Of a DNA stretch of 64,000 nucleotides, positions 48,528 through 58,071 are shown piece after piece. The stretch spans positions 62,001-126,000 of the forward strand of contig NZ_JQLW01000010.1 of assembly GCF_000744415.1 (NCBI RefSeq). Reading direction: 5' to 3'. Source of the stretch: Ghiorsea bivora. Lineage in GTDB: Bacteria; Pseudomonadota; Zetaproteobacteria; Mariprofundales; Mariprofundaceae. The notes under the pieces were generated by a model. The model was not told the origin of the DNA, did not search any database, and saw nothing but the letters and a program-made list of their open reading frames with translations. Positions within the stretch are counted from its first letter, which is position 1. Every line of letters begins with the position of its first letter. Both the position numbers and the translations under genes were made by a program.

Positions 48528-49719
48528 TAAAAGCTCGCAATAAACCCGCCACTTTGTGTTCGGTTTCTACTTGTTCGTGTTCGGGTACAGAATCAGCAAC
48601 AATACCTGCGCCAGCCGCCCAATGTAGCGTTTCATCTTGATGCCAAAAAGTACGAATGAGAATATTCATATCTACACTGCCATCCCATGCCATATAACCC
48701 ACACCGCCTGTATAAGGACCGCGTGGCTGTGGCTCTAATTCATGGATGATTTCCATACAACGTACTTTGGGGCATCCCGTAATGGTGCCACCAGGAAACT
48801 TGGCAGCAAGCACATCCAACAAATCAAAACCTTGCGCCAATTTCCCGCGTACATTCGATACAATATGTTGCACCGTGGCATATTTTTCAATCACCATACA
48901 TTCATCCACATGAATACTGCCCGCTTCACACACGCGACCCAAATCATTACGTTCTAAGTCAACCAGCATAATATGTTCAGCGCGTTCTTTCTCCGATAAA
49001 AGCAACTCATGTTGCAAAGCATCATCTGCCTCACCTTCACTGCGTTTGCGTGTGCCTGCAATGGGCCTTGCCGACACTTCTCCATCTGCACTGATAGAAA
49101 AAAGCCGCTCTGGTGATGCTGAAATAAGTGAGACCTCATCTGTTTCAACAAAACAGGCAAAAGGCGCGGGATTCACTTCACGAAGTTTACTGTACAGAGC
49201 GAATAAATTATTTTTAGACAATGGCGAAGACCAAAAGCGCGCAATATTGGCTTGGAAAATATCACCCGCCTGAATATATATTTTTACAGCATTCACAGCT
49301 TGTTGATAATCAAACCTTGTTTCATCAACCGCCCCCATCTTCATCGGATAGGTTGCGTTCTGCATGGTGTCTTGCAATAAATCTTCCAACATATCCAACA
49401 CATCTTCAGACACCGTGGATGACATATAGATATGTTTGGTTTCATCATCAAAACACAACGACCATTCAGGTTGGTGCCACCAAATCAGTGTGCTGTCATT
49501 TTCATGTTTGGGCTGTGGTAAGTCTTCAAACAACAAACCTGCTTCATAAGCCAAGTAAAAAATAAATTGTAAACTTGGAAAGTTGATACGTGAGCTTGTA
49601 ATTTCTTTACGCCATGTATTAAAAAATATATCGCGTTGTTGTTTGTTTTTAAGGGTATTTGTTTGCCCAGCTTGGGAAACAATAAACTGCTTCCCAGAAC
49701 CTTTAGGGTCTTCTAACAA
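48520..49719 (-). CDS. Chorismate-binding enzyme, PabB/TrpE family
   Basis: A 399-residue (from TTG 49719) chorismate-utilising enzyme. Motifs IQAGDIFQANIARF, ASPERLF, HIMLVDLERNDLGRV, FPGGTITGCPKVRCMEII and GAGIVADSVPEHEQ are all intact. Next to fab genes it would be read as aminodeoxychorismate synthase PabB for folate. Its PIAGTRKR has Ala where E. coli PabB has the catalytic Lys (PIKGT), as in anthranilate synthase TrpE. The N-terminal PabB-like segment (SAFAFYAAHQHL) lies upstream of the TTG, and the frame is open into fabF with no ATG or GTG, so the 5' end is uncertain. Confidence 0.82.
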   Translation of the reverse strand: MLEDPKGSGKQFIVSQAGQTNTLKNKQQRDIFFNTWRKEITSSRINFPSLQFIFYLAYEAGLLFEDLPQPKHENDSTLIWWHQPEWSLCFDDETKHIYMSSTVSEDVLDMLEDLLQDTMQNATYPMKMGAVDETRFDYQQAVNAVKIYIQAGDIFQANIARFWSSPLSKNNLFALYSKLREVNPAPFACFVETDEVSLISASPERLFSISADGEVSARPIAGTRKRSEGEADDALQHELLLSEKERAEHIMLVDLERNDLGRVCEAGSIHVDECMVIEKYATVQHIVSNVRGKLAQGFDLLDVLAAKFPGGTITGCPKVRCMEIIHELEPQPRGPYTGGVGYMAWDGSVDMNILIRTFWHQDETLHWAAGAGIVADSVPEHEQVETEHKVAGLLRAFND

Positions 49720-49811
49720 TGCTTTGCAAAGATGTTGATGCGCAGCATAAAAAGCAAAAGCACTGCATGCTCTTGCTGTAATTGTTCGTGTATAAAGTTG
49801 TTGTTTTGCTA

Positions 49812-51056
49812 TTATTTGAATTTTCGGACAATAACCGATGCGTTGGTGCCACCAAACCCAAATGAGTTTGAAATAGCCACATCAATATTCACTTCACGTG
49901 CTGTATTGGGTACATAGTCCAAGTCACAACCTTCACTTGGATTTTCCAAGTTAATCGTTGGTGGCACAATACCATGATGAACAGCCAACACGGAGAACGC
50001 TGCTTCAATACCACCTGCTGCACCCAGTAAATGCCCTGTCATTGATTTTGAAGATGAAATCATCAATTTATTCGCATGCTCACCAAATGTATTTTTAATA
50101 CCTTGGGTTTCACACAAATCCCCCATTGGGGTTGATGTACCATGTGCATTGATATAATCCACTTCTTCAGGATTGATTTTTGCCCCATCCAAAGCAGCTT
50201 GCATACAACGACCACCACCTTCGCCTTCTGGTGCAGGCGATGTCATATGATAAGCATCTCCTGACATACCATAACCCACCACTTCAGCCAAGATTTCAGC
50301 GCCACGTTTTTGTGCAGATTCCAAAGATTCAAGCACCAAAACACCAGCACCTTCACCCATCACAAAACCATCACGGTCTTTATCCCAAGGACGAGATGCT
50401 GTTTGGGGATCATCGTTACGTGTGGACAATGCTCTTGCTGCTGAAAAACCACCCACGGCAAGCTCACAAACACAAGCTTCCGCACCACCTGCAATCATGG
50501 CATCTGCATCACCTCTAGCGATGATTTCAAATGCATCACCAATAGCATGTGTACCCGTGGCACATGCTGTAACTGTTGCAGTATTCGGTCCTTTTGCACC
50601 CGTTAGCATGGATACCCAACCTGAAACCATATTAATAATGGTCATGGGAATAAAAAATGGTGAAATCTTCCTGGCTCCACCTTTTTCATAAGCACGCATG
50701 GTTTTTTCAATCGCAGGCATACCACCAATACCAGAACCAATCACCACACCAACGCGTTTTGCGTTTTCGTCTGTGATTTCTAGCCCTGATTGTTTGAGTG
50801 CTATATCTGCTGCTGCTACACCAAAATGAATAAACCTATCCATTTTACGTGCATCTTTTTTGTTGATAAACGCGTTGACATCAAAGTCATTCACTTCACC
50901 TGCTATGGAAAAAGCCATACCCGCCGCTTCCGCATCAAAATGCGTAATACGACCAATACCCGACTTACCCGCAATAAGGTTATTCCATGATTGATCAGTT
51001 CCAGTACCAAGTGGGGTTACAAGACCTACACCCGTGACAACAACGCGTTTACTCAC
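49812..51056 (-). CDS. fabF: 3-oxoacyl-ACP synthase II FabF
   Basis: FabF elongates acyl-ACP with malonyl-ACP. The 414-residue protein has Cys165 (TVTACATGTHA) and the two His in INAHGTSTPMGD and SMTGHLLGAAG. It starts 2 bp after the acpP stop. Length and motifs are standard. Confidence 0.97.
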   Translation of the reverse strand: MSKRVVVTGVGLVTPLGTGTDQSWNNLIAGKSGIGRITHFDAEAAGMAFSIAGEVNDFDVNAFINKKDARKMDRFIHFGVAAADIALKQSGLEITDENAKRVGVVIGSGIGGMPAIEKTMRAYEKGGARKISPFFIPMTIINMVSGWVSMLTGAKGPNTATVTACATGTHAIGDAFEIIARGDADAMIAGGAEACVCELAVGGFSAARALSTRNDDPQTASRPWDKDRDGFVMGEGAGVLVLESLESAQKRGAEILAEVVGYGMSGDAYHMTSPAPEGEGGGRCMQAALDGAKINPEEVDYINAHGTSTPMGDLCETQGIKNTFGEHANKLMISSSKSMTGHLLGAAGGIEAAFSVLAVHHGIVPPTINLENPSEGCDLDYVPNTAREVNIDVAISNSFGFGGTNASVIVRKFK

Positions 51057-51058
51057 AA

Positions 51059-51298
51059 TTAGTCAGCCTTTGCAGCGATATAATCAATAGCGTTTTGTAC
51101 GCTTTGAATACCTTCAGCATCATCATCAGGAATTTCTACGCCAAATTCTTCTTCGAATGCCATAACTAGCTCTACTGTATCCAAAGAATCAGCGCCCAAG
51201 TCATCAACAAAAGATGAATCAGAGTTGATTTCACTTTCATCAACATTCAGTTGATCAGCTACAATTTTAATAATCTTTGCTTCAATTTCTGCAGACAT
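51059..51298 (-). CDS. acpP: Acyl carrier protein
   Basis: A 79-residue acidic four-helix carrier. The phosphopantetheine attachment Ser38 is in [26 protein letters not shown] precedes the ATG. The 227-bp upstream spacer contains a perfect inverted repeat (51403-51424). In most proteobacteria fabG lies directly upstream; here a metal-efflux cassette intervenes. Confidence 0.97.
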   Translation of the reverse strand: MSAEIEAKIIKIVADQLNVDESEINSDSSFVDDLGADSLDTVELVMAFEEEFGVEIPDDDAEGIQSVQNAIDYIAAKAD

Positions 51299-51402
51299 GT
51301 TTGTCCTCCCAGTTGAAATTAGAACCGCCTTCTAACGTGAGCTTTCACTTTTGGCAAGTTCCTAAATCATACTTTTTATTTCTCACTTTTTGTGAACCAG
51401 CT

Positions 51403-51424
51403 TCAAAGCTATAAATAGCTTTGA
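51403..51424. repeat. 9-bp perfect inverted repeat upstream of acpP
   Basis: TCAAAGCTA / TAGCTTTGA with a 4-base loop, 105 bp ahead of acpP. It could be the terminator of the CDF gene or a regulator site for the acpP promoter; no regulator is identifiable. Confidence 0.5.
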
Positions 51425-51525
51425 CTTAACAAAAAATCCACCTTACCGATAGTGCCCATAAGGACAAGAAAAATATTACTCTATCTATAGACCGCTTCCA
51501 AACCAATATAAGCTATAAACGAACA

Positions 51526-52422
51526 TTATCGACAATTTCCTTCTATGCTTTCAGAGCAACAGACCAACTCAGCTTGCAGCGTAACATGTTCAACATGGTA
51601 GGCTGCCAACACCCCCTGCAAAAGCAAAAGTGTTTGTGGCCAGTCTTCCATCACTTCCACCTGTATATGTGCTGAGGCCGCAAGTTTGGCATTGGGTAGC
51701 TTCCAAACATGCATATGATGCACACCAACCACCCCTTTCACTTGCAACAATTTCTGTTGAACAAGGTTGATATCCACCCCTTTTGGCAAGGCTTCCATCA
51801 GCTCCAAGGTCGTCTCACGAACCAAACGCCAACCTCCCCAAACAAGCACCGCAGCCACAAAAAAGGATAATATTGGATCAATAGGCATCCAACCTGTTAA
51901 CAAAATCACAGCCCCTGAAACCATAGCAGCCACTGAACCCAAAGCATCACCAAGCACATGCCAGTATGCAGCACGTGTATTTAAATCATGACTACCATGC
52001 AACCAACGCATAATAATAAGGTTGATAAACAAACCTACAGTAGCAATCACCAACACCATAGTTCCCTGCACCTCAGGAGGATTGGCCAAGCGCCCTATAG
52101 CTTCCCAAACAATCCAACCACTCAAAAACCATAATGTTAAACCATTGACTTGTGCTGCAAGCACCTTAACGCGCCCATAACCATAGGTCATGCCTGCATG
52201 CGCAGGTCGCGCAGCAATACGCTGCGCAACCATTGCCAAGCCAAGTGCCATCACATCGGATGCCATATGTCCTGCATCCGCCATCAAAGCCAATGAGTTT
52301 GAAATATACCCACCCACCAGTTCGACCAACATAAATGCTGCTGTTAACCACAGCGCAGCACCCAAACCATGGTGGTGTCCTTCATGGCTATCGTTTACAT
52401 GATTATGTCCTTCGTGCGTCAC
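51526..52422 (-). CDS. Cation diffusion facilitator (CzcD-like) metal exporter
   Basis: A 298-residue six-helix inner-membrane exporter with the metal site motif DAGHMASD in helix 2 and a second His/Asp pair later. The N-terminus is His-rich (GHNHVNDSHEGHHHG) and the C-terminal cytoplasmic domain VKGVVGVHHMHVWKL fits zinc/cadmium/cobalt exporters such as CzcD or ZitB. GTG 52422 has AAGGA upstream and overlaps czcA by 20 bp, so it is the last gene of the czc cassette. Confidence 0.9.
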   Translation of the reverse strand: MTHEGHNHVNDSHEGHHHGLGAALWLTAAFMLVELVGGYISNSLALMADAGHMASDVMALGLAMVAQRIAARPAHAGMTYGYGRVKVLAAQVNGLTLWFLSGWIVWEAIGRLANPPEVQGTMVLVIATVGLFINLIIMRWLHGSHDLNTRAAYWHVLGDALGSVAAMVSGAVILLTGWMPIDPILSFFVAAVLVWGGWRLVRETTLELMEALPKGVDINLVQQKLLQVKGVVGVHHMHVWKLPNAKLAASAHIQVEVMEDWPQTLLLLQGVLAAYHVEHVTLQAELVCCSESIEGNCR

Positions 52423-55400
52423 TTACCGTTCCTTTACTAAAATATGCATACAAACAAGGTAACACAAATAAGGTTAAAAATGTAGAGGAAACCAAACCAC
52501 CAACCACAACAGTTGCCAGTGGTTTTTGGATTTCAGAGCCAATGCCAGTTGCCAGCAATAATGGCACAAGCCCAAGCCCTGCAATCAAGGCAGTCATCAA
52601 TACAGGCCGCAGTCTGCTTTCAGAACCATGACGAATCGCCTCATCCACATCAACACTATCACCCAAATGTCGGTTAATCGCATCCACCAATACCACGCCA
52701 TTGAGCACAGCCACACCAAAGAGTGCAATAAAACCAATACTGGACGGCACGGATAAATATTGACCCGATACCAGTAATGCTAAAATCCCACCAATCAATG
52801 CCATCGGCACATTCAACATAATCAATGTGGCTTGGCCCGCTGAATGGAACATGAAATATAGCAGCAAGAAAATCATCAACAATGAAAGTGGCACTACCAC
52901 CATCAACTTGGCTTGCGCCCGTTTTTGATTTTCAAATTGCCCACCAAACACCACCGAATAACCTGTAGGCAATTCAATTTCAGCTTGAATACGCTGATCA
53001 AGCTCAGCCACAATACTGCCCATATCTCGACCTTCCACATTGCTTTGAATCACAATACGGCGTTGCACGTCATCACGTTTAATCATCGGCGGGCCTTGTT
53101 CCACACCAATGCTTGCCACGTCCTCAAGGCGCACCCATGCACCCGATGCAGTTTGCAAAATCAATGCACCAATCACTTCTGCATTATTGCGATAGTTTTT
53201 AGCCAAACGCACATAAATATCATAACGTTCATTGCCAGAAATCACCTGACCCGCAGAAGAACCGCCAATGGCATCGGCAACCAGCGTCATCACATCATCC
53301 ACAGGAATACCATAACTATCCAATTTACTGCGATCAGGGCGAATCACCAATTGCGCTTCACCCGCAATTTGTTCCATTTCCACATCACGCGTGCCTTGCA
53401 CACTTTTGGTTAGTTTTTCGATTTCTTTCCCTTTTTCAGCCAACACTTTAAGGTCAGGTCCGAAAAGTTTGATGGCAAGTGCAGCTTTTACACCCGATAG
53501 CAACTCATCCACACGCATCGCAATCGGTTGCGTAAACGAAATCAAAAGACCAGGTACCACCTCCATTTTTTCACGCATCAAGTTTTGTAATGCTTTACGA
53601 TTGGATGCACTTGTCCACTCTGACACAGGTTTTAAGCCGACAAACAATTCCACATTCGACACGGGTTCAGGGTCGCCACCAATTTCTGCTCGCCCCGTCC
53701 GCGCTGAAACATAAGTCACCTCGGGAAAGTTCTCAATCAACACTTTCTCTAGTTTTTCACCTGTAGCCTTGGCAAAGAGCAACGATGAAGAAGGCGCAAG
53801 TGTCACACGAATGGCAAGCGTGCCTTCTTCAAGCTCTGGAACAAATTCTGTACCAAGAAATGGTAGTGTTGAAAGCGTCAGTACAAATGCAACTGCTGCA
53901 CCACCCACCACAACTTTTCGTTTTGCCAGAGCCCGCGCTAAAACTTTGTGATAAACACGCGCAATCGGTGCAAGTACAGGGCTTTCTTTGTGCACAACAC
54001 CTTTGGTAAACATATAAGTTGCCAATACTGGCATGACAAATAACGCCACCAGCAATGAGGCAAACATGGCAAAACAAATCGACAATGCCATGGGTGTAAA
54101 CATCTTACCTTCCACGCCTTCAAGTGAAAACAAGGGGGTAAACACCAGCATAATAATCAACACCGCAAATAACACAGGGCGAGCAACTTCTTTGGAAGCT
54201 TCTGCAATACGCAAGGCAATACCATGGTCACCATCTTTCACCTTTTCCAAGTGTTTAAAGATGTTTTCCACCATCACCACCGAGCCATCCACCATCATAC
54301 CAATGGCAATGGCTAATCCACCCAAACTCATCAAGTTTGCCGAAATACCATAATGCTCCATCACTGCCAAAGCCGATAAAATCGAAATTGGCACGGACAA
54401 CAACACCAAAAAGGCAGCTCTTATATTCATCAAAAACAAGAGTAGGATGATAATAATCAAAACAAATGCTTCCAACAGTGCTTTCTCTACCGTCCAAACC
54501 GCTTTATCAATCAAGTCTGACTGGTCATAAAATGGCTGAATCGTTACACCCTCAGGCATAGACTTTTGTACAATTTCAAGGCGTGATTTTACATCATCAA
54601 TGGTGTTTTTGGTGTTGGCACCAAAACGTTTCATCACAATGCCCACCACCACTTCGCCAAGCTGTTTGATGCTTCCATCATCAAGCCGCTCTGTCATGGT
54701 GACCACACCTTGACGAATTTGACCACCAAACGCCACTTTTGCCACGTCAGCCACACGAATGGAAACACCATCCACCGTTTTAATCGGCATCATGGCAATG
54801 GCTTTTAAACCATCTTCACCACCGGGCACCCAGCCCACACCACGAATCACAAGTTGTTCATCACCTTGGGGTAAATACCAACCACCTGCATTGCGGTTAT
54901 TGGCTTCAATCGCTGTCACCACATCCTTCATATGCAAACCATAAGAAAGCAATTTATCAGGATTAACCTGCACCTGATATTGGCGCACTTCACCACCATA
55001 AGATAAAATCTCAGTCACACCTTCCACAGGCATTAACATCAATTTCACCACCCAATCATTCAATGCCCTTAATGTTAAAGCATCATAATTGGTATCAGGA
55101 GATGATTTGATAATGTATTGAAATACCTGACCAAGCCCTGATGTATTGGGACCAATTTTGGGTGTACCTGCCCAAGATGGCACAGTTTGACTGGCATCTT
55201 GTAACTTTTGGAAGACCAATTGGCGGGCAAAATAAATATCCGTGCCTTCTTTAAAAGAAACAGTAATCACCGACAAACCTGTTTTGGAAATGGAACGTAC
55301 TTCTTCCACATCAGGCAAGGCATACATCACCGCCTCAATAGGATACGTAATCAACTGCTCCACTTCTTCAGAGGCCAAACCTTGTGCTTCTGTATTGATT

Positions 55401-55543
55401 TGTACCTGCACATTGGTCACATCAGGAAATGCATCAAGGTTAAGCTTGGGCACCACAAAGATAGCGTACGCCATAGAACCAATGAGCAATAAAAGGATTA
55501 AAAAACGATTATGCGTTGCCGCATCTATAATTTTAGGAAACAT
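52403..55543 (-). CDS. czcA: Heavy-metal efflux RND pump (CzcA/CusA family)
   Basis: A 1046-residue trimeric proton-driven pump. Twelve membrane helices and two large periplasmic loops are seen, with LNLDAFPDVTNVQVQIN near the start and FLGTEFVPELEEGTLAIR in the middle, typical of HME-RND proteins. The helix-4 motif reads AIGMMVDGSVVMVEN, with Ala-Ile-Gly rather than the Asp-Phe-Gly of classic CzcA. That blurs the choice between divalent (Zn/Co/Cd) and monovalent (Cu/Ag) pumps. The CDF gene next door favours divalent metals. Confidence 0.9.
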   Translation of the reverse strand: MFPKIIDAATHNRFLILLLLIGSMAYAIFVVPKLNLDAFPDVTNVQVQINTEAQGLASEEVEQLITYPIEAVMYALPDVEEVRSISKTGLSVITVSFKEGTDIYFARQLVFQKLQDASQTVPSWAGTPKIGPNTSGLGQVFQYIIKSSPDTNYDALTLRALNDWVVKLMLMPVEGVTEILSYGGEVRQYQVQVNPDKLLSYGLHMKDVVTAIEANNRNAGGWYLPQGDEQLVIRGVGWVPGGEDGLKAIAMMPIKTVDGVSIRVADVAKVAFGGQIRQGVVTMTERLDDGSIKQLGEVVVGIVMKRFGANTKNTIDDVKSRLEIVQKSMPEGVTIQPFYDQSDLIDKAVWTVEKALLEAFVLIIIILLLFLMNIRAAFLVLLSVPISILSALAVMEHYGISANLMSLGGLAIAIGMMVDGSVVMVENIFKHLEKVKDGDHGIALRIAEASKEVARPVLFAVLIIMLVFTPLFSLEGVEGKMFTPMALSICFAMFASLLVALFVMPVLATYMFTKGVVHKESPVLAPIARVYHKVLARALAKRKVVVGGAAVAFVLTLSTLPFLGTEFVPELEEGTLAIRVTLAPSSSLLFAKATGEKLEKVLIENFPEVTYVSARTGRAEIGGDPEPVSNVELFVGLKPVSEWTSASNRKALQNLMREKMEVVPGLLISFTQPIAMRVDELLSGVKAALAIKLFGPDLKVLAEKGKEIEKLTKSVQGTRDVEMEQIAGEAQLVIRPDRSKLDSYGIPVDDVMTLVADAIGGSSAGQVISGNERYDIYVRLAKNYRNNAEVIGALILQTASGAWVRLEDVASIGVEQGPPMIKRDDVQRRIVIQSNVEGRDMGSIVAELDQRIQAEIELPTGYSVVFGGQFENQKRAQAKLMVVVPLSLLMIFLLLYFMFHSAGQATLIMLNVPMALIGGILALLVSGQYLSVPSSIGFIALFGVAVLNGVVLVDAINRHLGDSVDVDEAIRHGSESRLRPVLMTALIAGLGLVPLLLATGIGSEIQKPLATVVVGGLVSSTFLTLFVLPCLYAYFSKGTVSDARRT

Positions 55544-55552
55544 AGGTTAACC

Positions 55553-56752
55553 TCAATGGTTGTGTACTGCAAAGCCAGATTTCGCTAGCTCTGAAGCAAG
55601 TACAAATGCACCTTTAATCACTACATTCTCACCCTCGGCAATACCTTTGGTGATGGGTATAAAACCCATACTGGTTTTGCCCACTTCCACTTCTCGGCGT
55701 TCAAAATGACCAGGTTCTTCTTCAACAAAGACAATCAACTCACTACCTTGGCGTTGTACTGCCTGCTCTGGTAATAACAATACCTCAGCATCACCACGCC
55801 CCGATTGAATTTCAGCCGTCACAAACATACCGGGGTGCAACTTATCTTCTGGATTTTGTACCTCTAATCGAACACCAACCGTTCGTGTCGTCGTATCCAG
55901 TTGATGATATACATTAATCACTTTAGCTGGGTAACTTGTTTTGTTGTTTTTAGTCGTTACCAAAGCATCTTCACCAGCTTGAATACCTGCAATTTGTGAT
56001 TGGGGCAATTTTACTTCAACCCAAACTGAAGACTCATCCACTATCTGCATCAAACGTGTACCTGCTGCGATATGTTGCCCCAAATGAAATGTATCCGCAG
56101 TGACAGTACCAGCACTGGGTGCACGCAATACAAGTTTGCCATACCGCTTGGTTGTCATCAATGCATCAATATCTCTATTGCGCATACCATAAGAAGACAA
56201 TGATGCTTTGGCTGCTGCCAAGTTGGCACGCGCAGCTTGATAACTGCTTTGTGCTTGTTGGAAACGTGCTTGAGAGACAATTTTTTCTTTAACCAGCCCT
56301 TCTAAACGTTGCAAATCCAGTTTACTGGTGCGAAAAGATGCTTCTGCTCTTAAAAAATCAGCTTGGCTTTGTGCCAAAGCAGAGCTGGTAAGCGTCACAA
56401 GTTTTTTTCCTTTTTTCACTTTATCACCCAAACGTACATGGCGTGCATCTACCACAGCATCCACCAATGCAGTTACTTCTGCCAAATGATAACCATTCTG
56501 TGATACGCTTCCCGGTGCTGTGACCACCCGTTTTTCAGTTTGATGTTGAACAATCAATGTTTGAATGCCTGCTTGTTTGATTTGTTCAGGGCTAAGTTTA
56601 ATGGGTTCACCTTCTTCTTCATGCCCGCCACCATGTCCTGCTTCAGCATGTTGACCTGCTTTTTCTTCATGTGCATGCCCAGCTTCTTCAGCAAGCACAG
56701 GTATATTCATGAGCAATACCATTGTACTGATGATAATTATAATTTTCTTCAT
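55553..56752 (-). CDS. czcB: RND efflux periplasmic adaptor (CzcB-like)
   Basis: A 399-residue membrane-fusion protein. After a signal sequence comes a His/Glu-rich stretch (EEAGHAHEEKAGQHAEAGHG) likely to hold metal. A biotinyl-lipoyl-like hairpin with a coiled coil (SQARFQQAQSSYQAARANLA), then a beta-barrel domain (VVIKGAFVLASELAKSG at the end). It links the pump to the outer-membrane channel. It overlaps czcC by 4 bp (ATGA) and ends 9 bp before czcA. Confidence 0.9.
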   Translation of the reverse strand: MKKIIIIISTMVLLMNIPVLAEEAGHAHEEKAGQHAEAGHGGGHEEEGEPIKLSPEQIKQAGIQTLIVQHQTEKRVVTAPGSVSQNGYHLAEVTALVDAVVDARHVRLGDKVKKGKKLVTLTSSALAQSQADFLRAEASFRTSKLDLQRLEGLVKEKIVSQARFQQAQSSYQAARANLAAAKASLSSYGMRNRDIDALMTTKRYGKLVLRAPSAGTVTADTFHLGQHIAAGTRLMQIVDESSVWVEVKLPQSQIAGIQAGEDALVTTKNNKTSYPAKVINVYHQLDTTTRTVGVRLEVQNPEDKLHPGMFVTAEIQSGRGDAEVLLLPEQAVQRQGSELIVFVEEEPGHFERREVEVGKTSMGFIPITKGIAEGENVVIKGAFVLASELAKSGFAVHNH

Positions 56753-57987
56753 TTTTGAATTCCTTGGAGAATATATTCTGGTCGCCCAAGCACTTCTGCT
56801 AGACGAATACGGGCAAACCAGCCCTGTTTTACGATATTTAATGTGGTTAAACGCGCCTCTAATGCCTGATTGATATGAATCACTAGGTCTTCAAGGCTTA
56901 ATTCGCCTGCATCAAATGCAGCTTTGGCAAGTTTTATACTGTTACTACCACCCATTTCTTGATCCATTAGGTGGCTTTGTTTTAAAGCTTGCATGGCATA
57001 ACCGTGATTCATCACTGCCGCATCAACCTCAAGCACGAGTTTCCGCTCAAACCAATCCAATTCGCCTTGATTGCGCATAGCTTTTGCTAGCGAAGCTTGA
57101 TATGTTCCTTTGCGCGTATTGGTAAAAGGCAAAGCAAAACTCACACCCAACTTCACCAAGTCCTCACCCGCTTCCCTACCTTTCATCAAACTAATTGTAG
57201 GGTCCGAAAAGCGATTGGCATCTGCAAGCTCTGATTCAGCTTGTGATTGTTTCACTTTAGCCTTAAGCGCTGCCAATTCAGCTCGAAATGACTTGGCAAC
57301 AAACAAAGGATTTTCGGGCATTTTCCAGTCTGCCTGCAATTGGGGCAAGGTAAACGCAATATTTTCAGCCAAGTTCTGACCTACCGAATTCTGATAACGT
57401 GCTTGAACAAGCGCATACCTTTGACGTGCCGCTGTGACTGCACTTAATGCCGTCACATAAGCAGACTGCGCCAAATTGGCATCCAAAACATTGGCATCCC
57501 CTACATCCAGCTGTCGCTTTACACCTGCGCTTAATGCTTTAAGTGATGCAGCCTGTTGTACACGAATATCCAGTGTTTGTTTTGCAAAATAAAGTGTCAC
57601 AAAAGCACGCGCTGCATTAATACTTAACTGCTGCCGTAAAATATCGGTCTGATAAGTACTTTGTTGCAAAGCAAACTGGGCAGCATCTTCACGGTAACCA
57701 CGTTTCCCACCCAATTCAATACCTTGTGAAAGCCCTATATAATAATCAGCGCTATTTCCACCACCATTAAGTTTTCTATCTTGGTATTCCAATGATATTT
57801 CAGGATTATAAGCATACGAACTTTGTGAACTTAATTGCGCGCGCGCTGCATCATTATCCAATACCGACATCTGAAGTTCAGGATGTTTACTTTTTGCCAT
57901 AGCCATGGCTTCTTCTAGCGTGGTTGCATGTGCAGCCCACGGTAATATGCTCATAAGCATACCTATCGTTATATAACGAATTTTCAC
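56749..57987 (-). CDS. czcC: TolC-family outer-membrane efflux protein (CzcC-like)
   Basis: A 412-residue outer-membrane factor with a signal peptide (ILPWAAHA) and two internal coiled-coil repeats. TLEEAMAMAKSKHPELQMS and GIELGGKRGYREDAAQFALQ are typical of CzcC. The start is GTG 57987 behind GGGGG. It heads czcC-czcB-czcA-CDF and follows the small czcI-like gene after a weak hairpin. Confidence 0.9.
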   Translation of the reverse strand: MKIRYITIGMLMSILPWAAHATTLEEAMAMAKSKHPELQMSVLDNDAARAQLSSQSSYAYNPEISLEYQDRKLNGGGNSADYYIGLSQGIELGGKRGYREDAAQFALQQSTYQTDILRQQLSINAARAFVTLYFAKQTLDIRVQQAASLKALSAGVKRQLDVGDANVLDANLAQSAYVTALSAVTAARQRYALVQARYQNSVGQNLAENIAFTLPQLQADWKMPENPLFVAKSFRAELAALKAKVKQSQAESELADANRFSDPTISLMKGREAGEDLVKLGVSFALPFTNTRKGTYQASLAKAMRNQGELDWFERKLVLEVDAAVMNHGYAMQALKQSHLMDQEMGGSNSIKLAKAAFDAGELSLEDLVIHINQALEARLTTLNIVKQGWFARIRLAEVLGRPEYILQGIQK

Positions 57988-58044
57988 AGTTTCCCCCTGT
58001 GTAATTAATTTATTTTAGATTTGGGGAAAAGTTATTAAAACTTA

Positions 58045-58059
58045 ACAGCCGTGGGCTGC
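58045..58059 (-). terminator. Short hairpin between czcI-like gene and czcC
   Basis: Minus strand: CAGCC-CAC-GGCTG followed by TTAAGTTTT, just after the czcI-like stop. It could be a weak terminator or an attenuator tuning read-through into czcC. Confidence 0.45.
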
Positions 58060-58071
58060 AAGTGATAACAA

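Noticed and set aside
52913-53413. 166-codon plus-strand frame opposite czcA
   Set aside because: His-rich appearance comes from reading the complement of czcA; no start signal.
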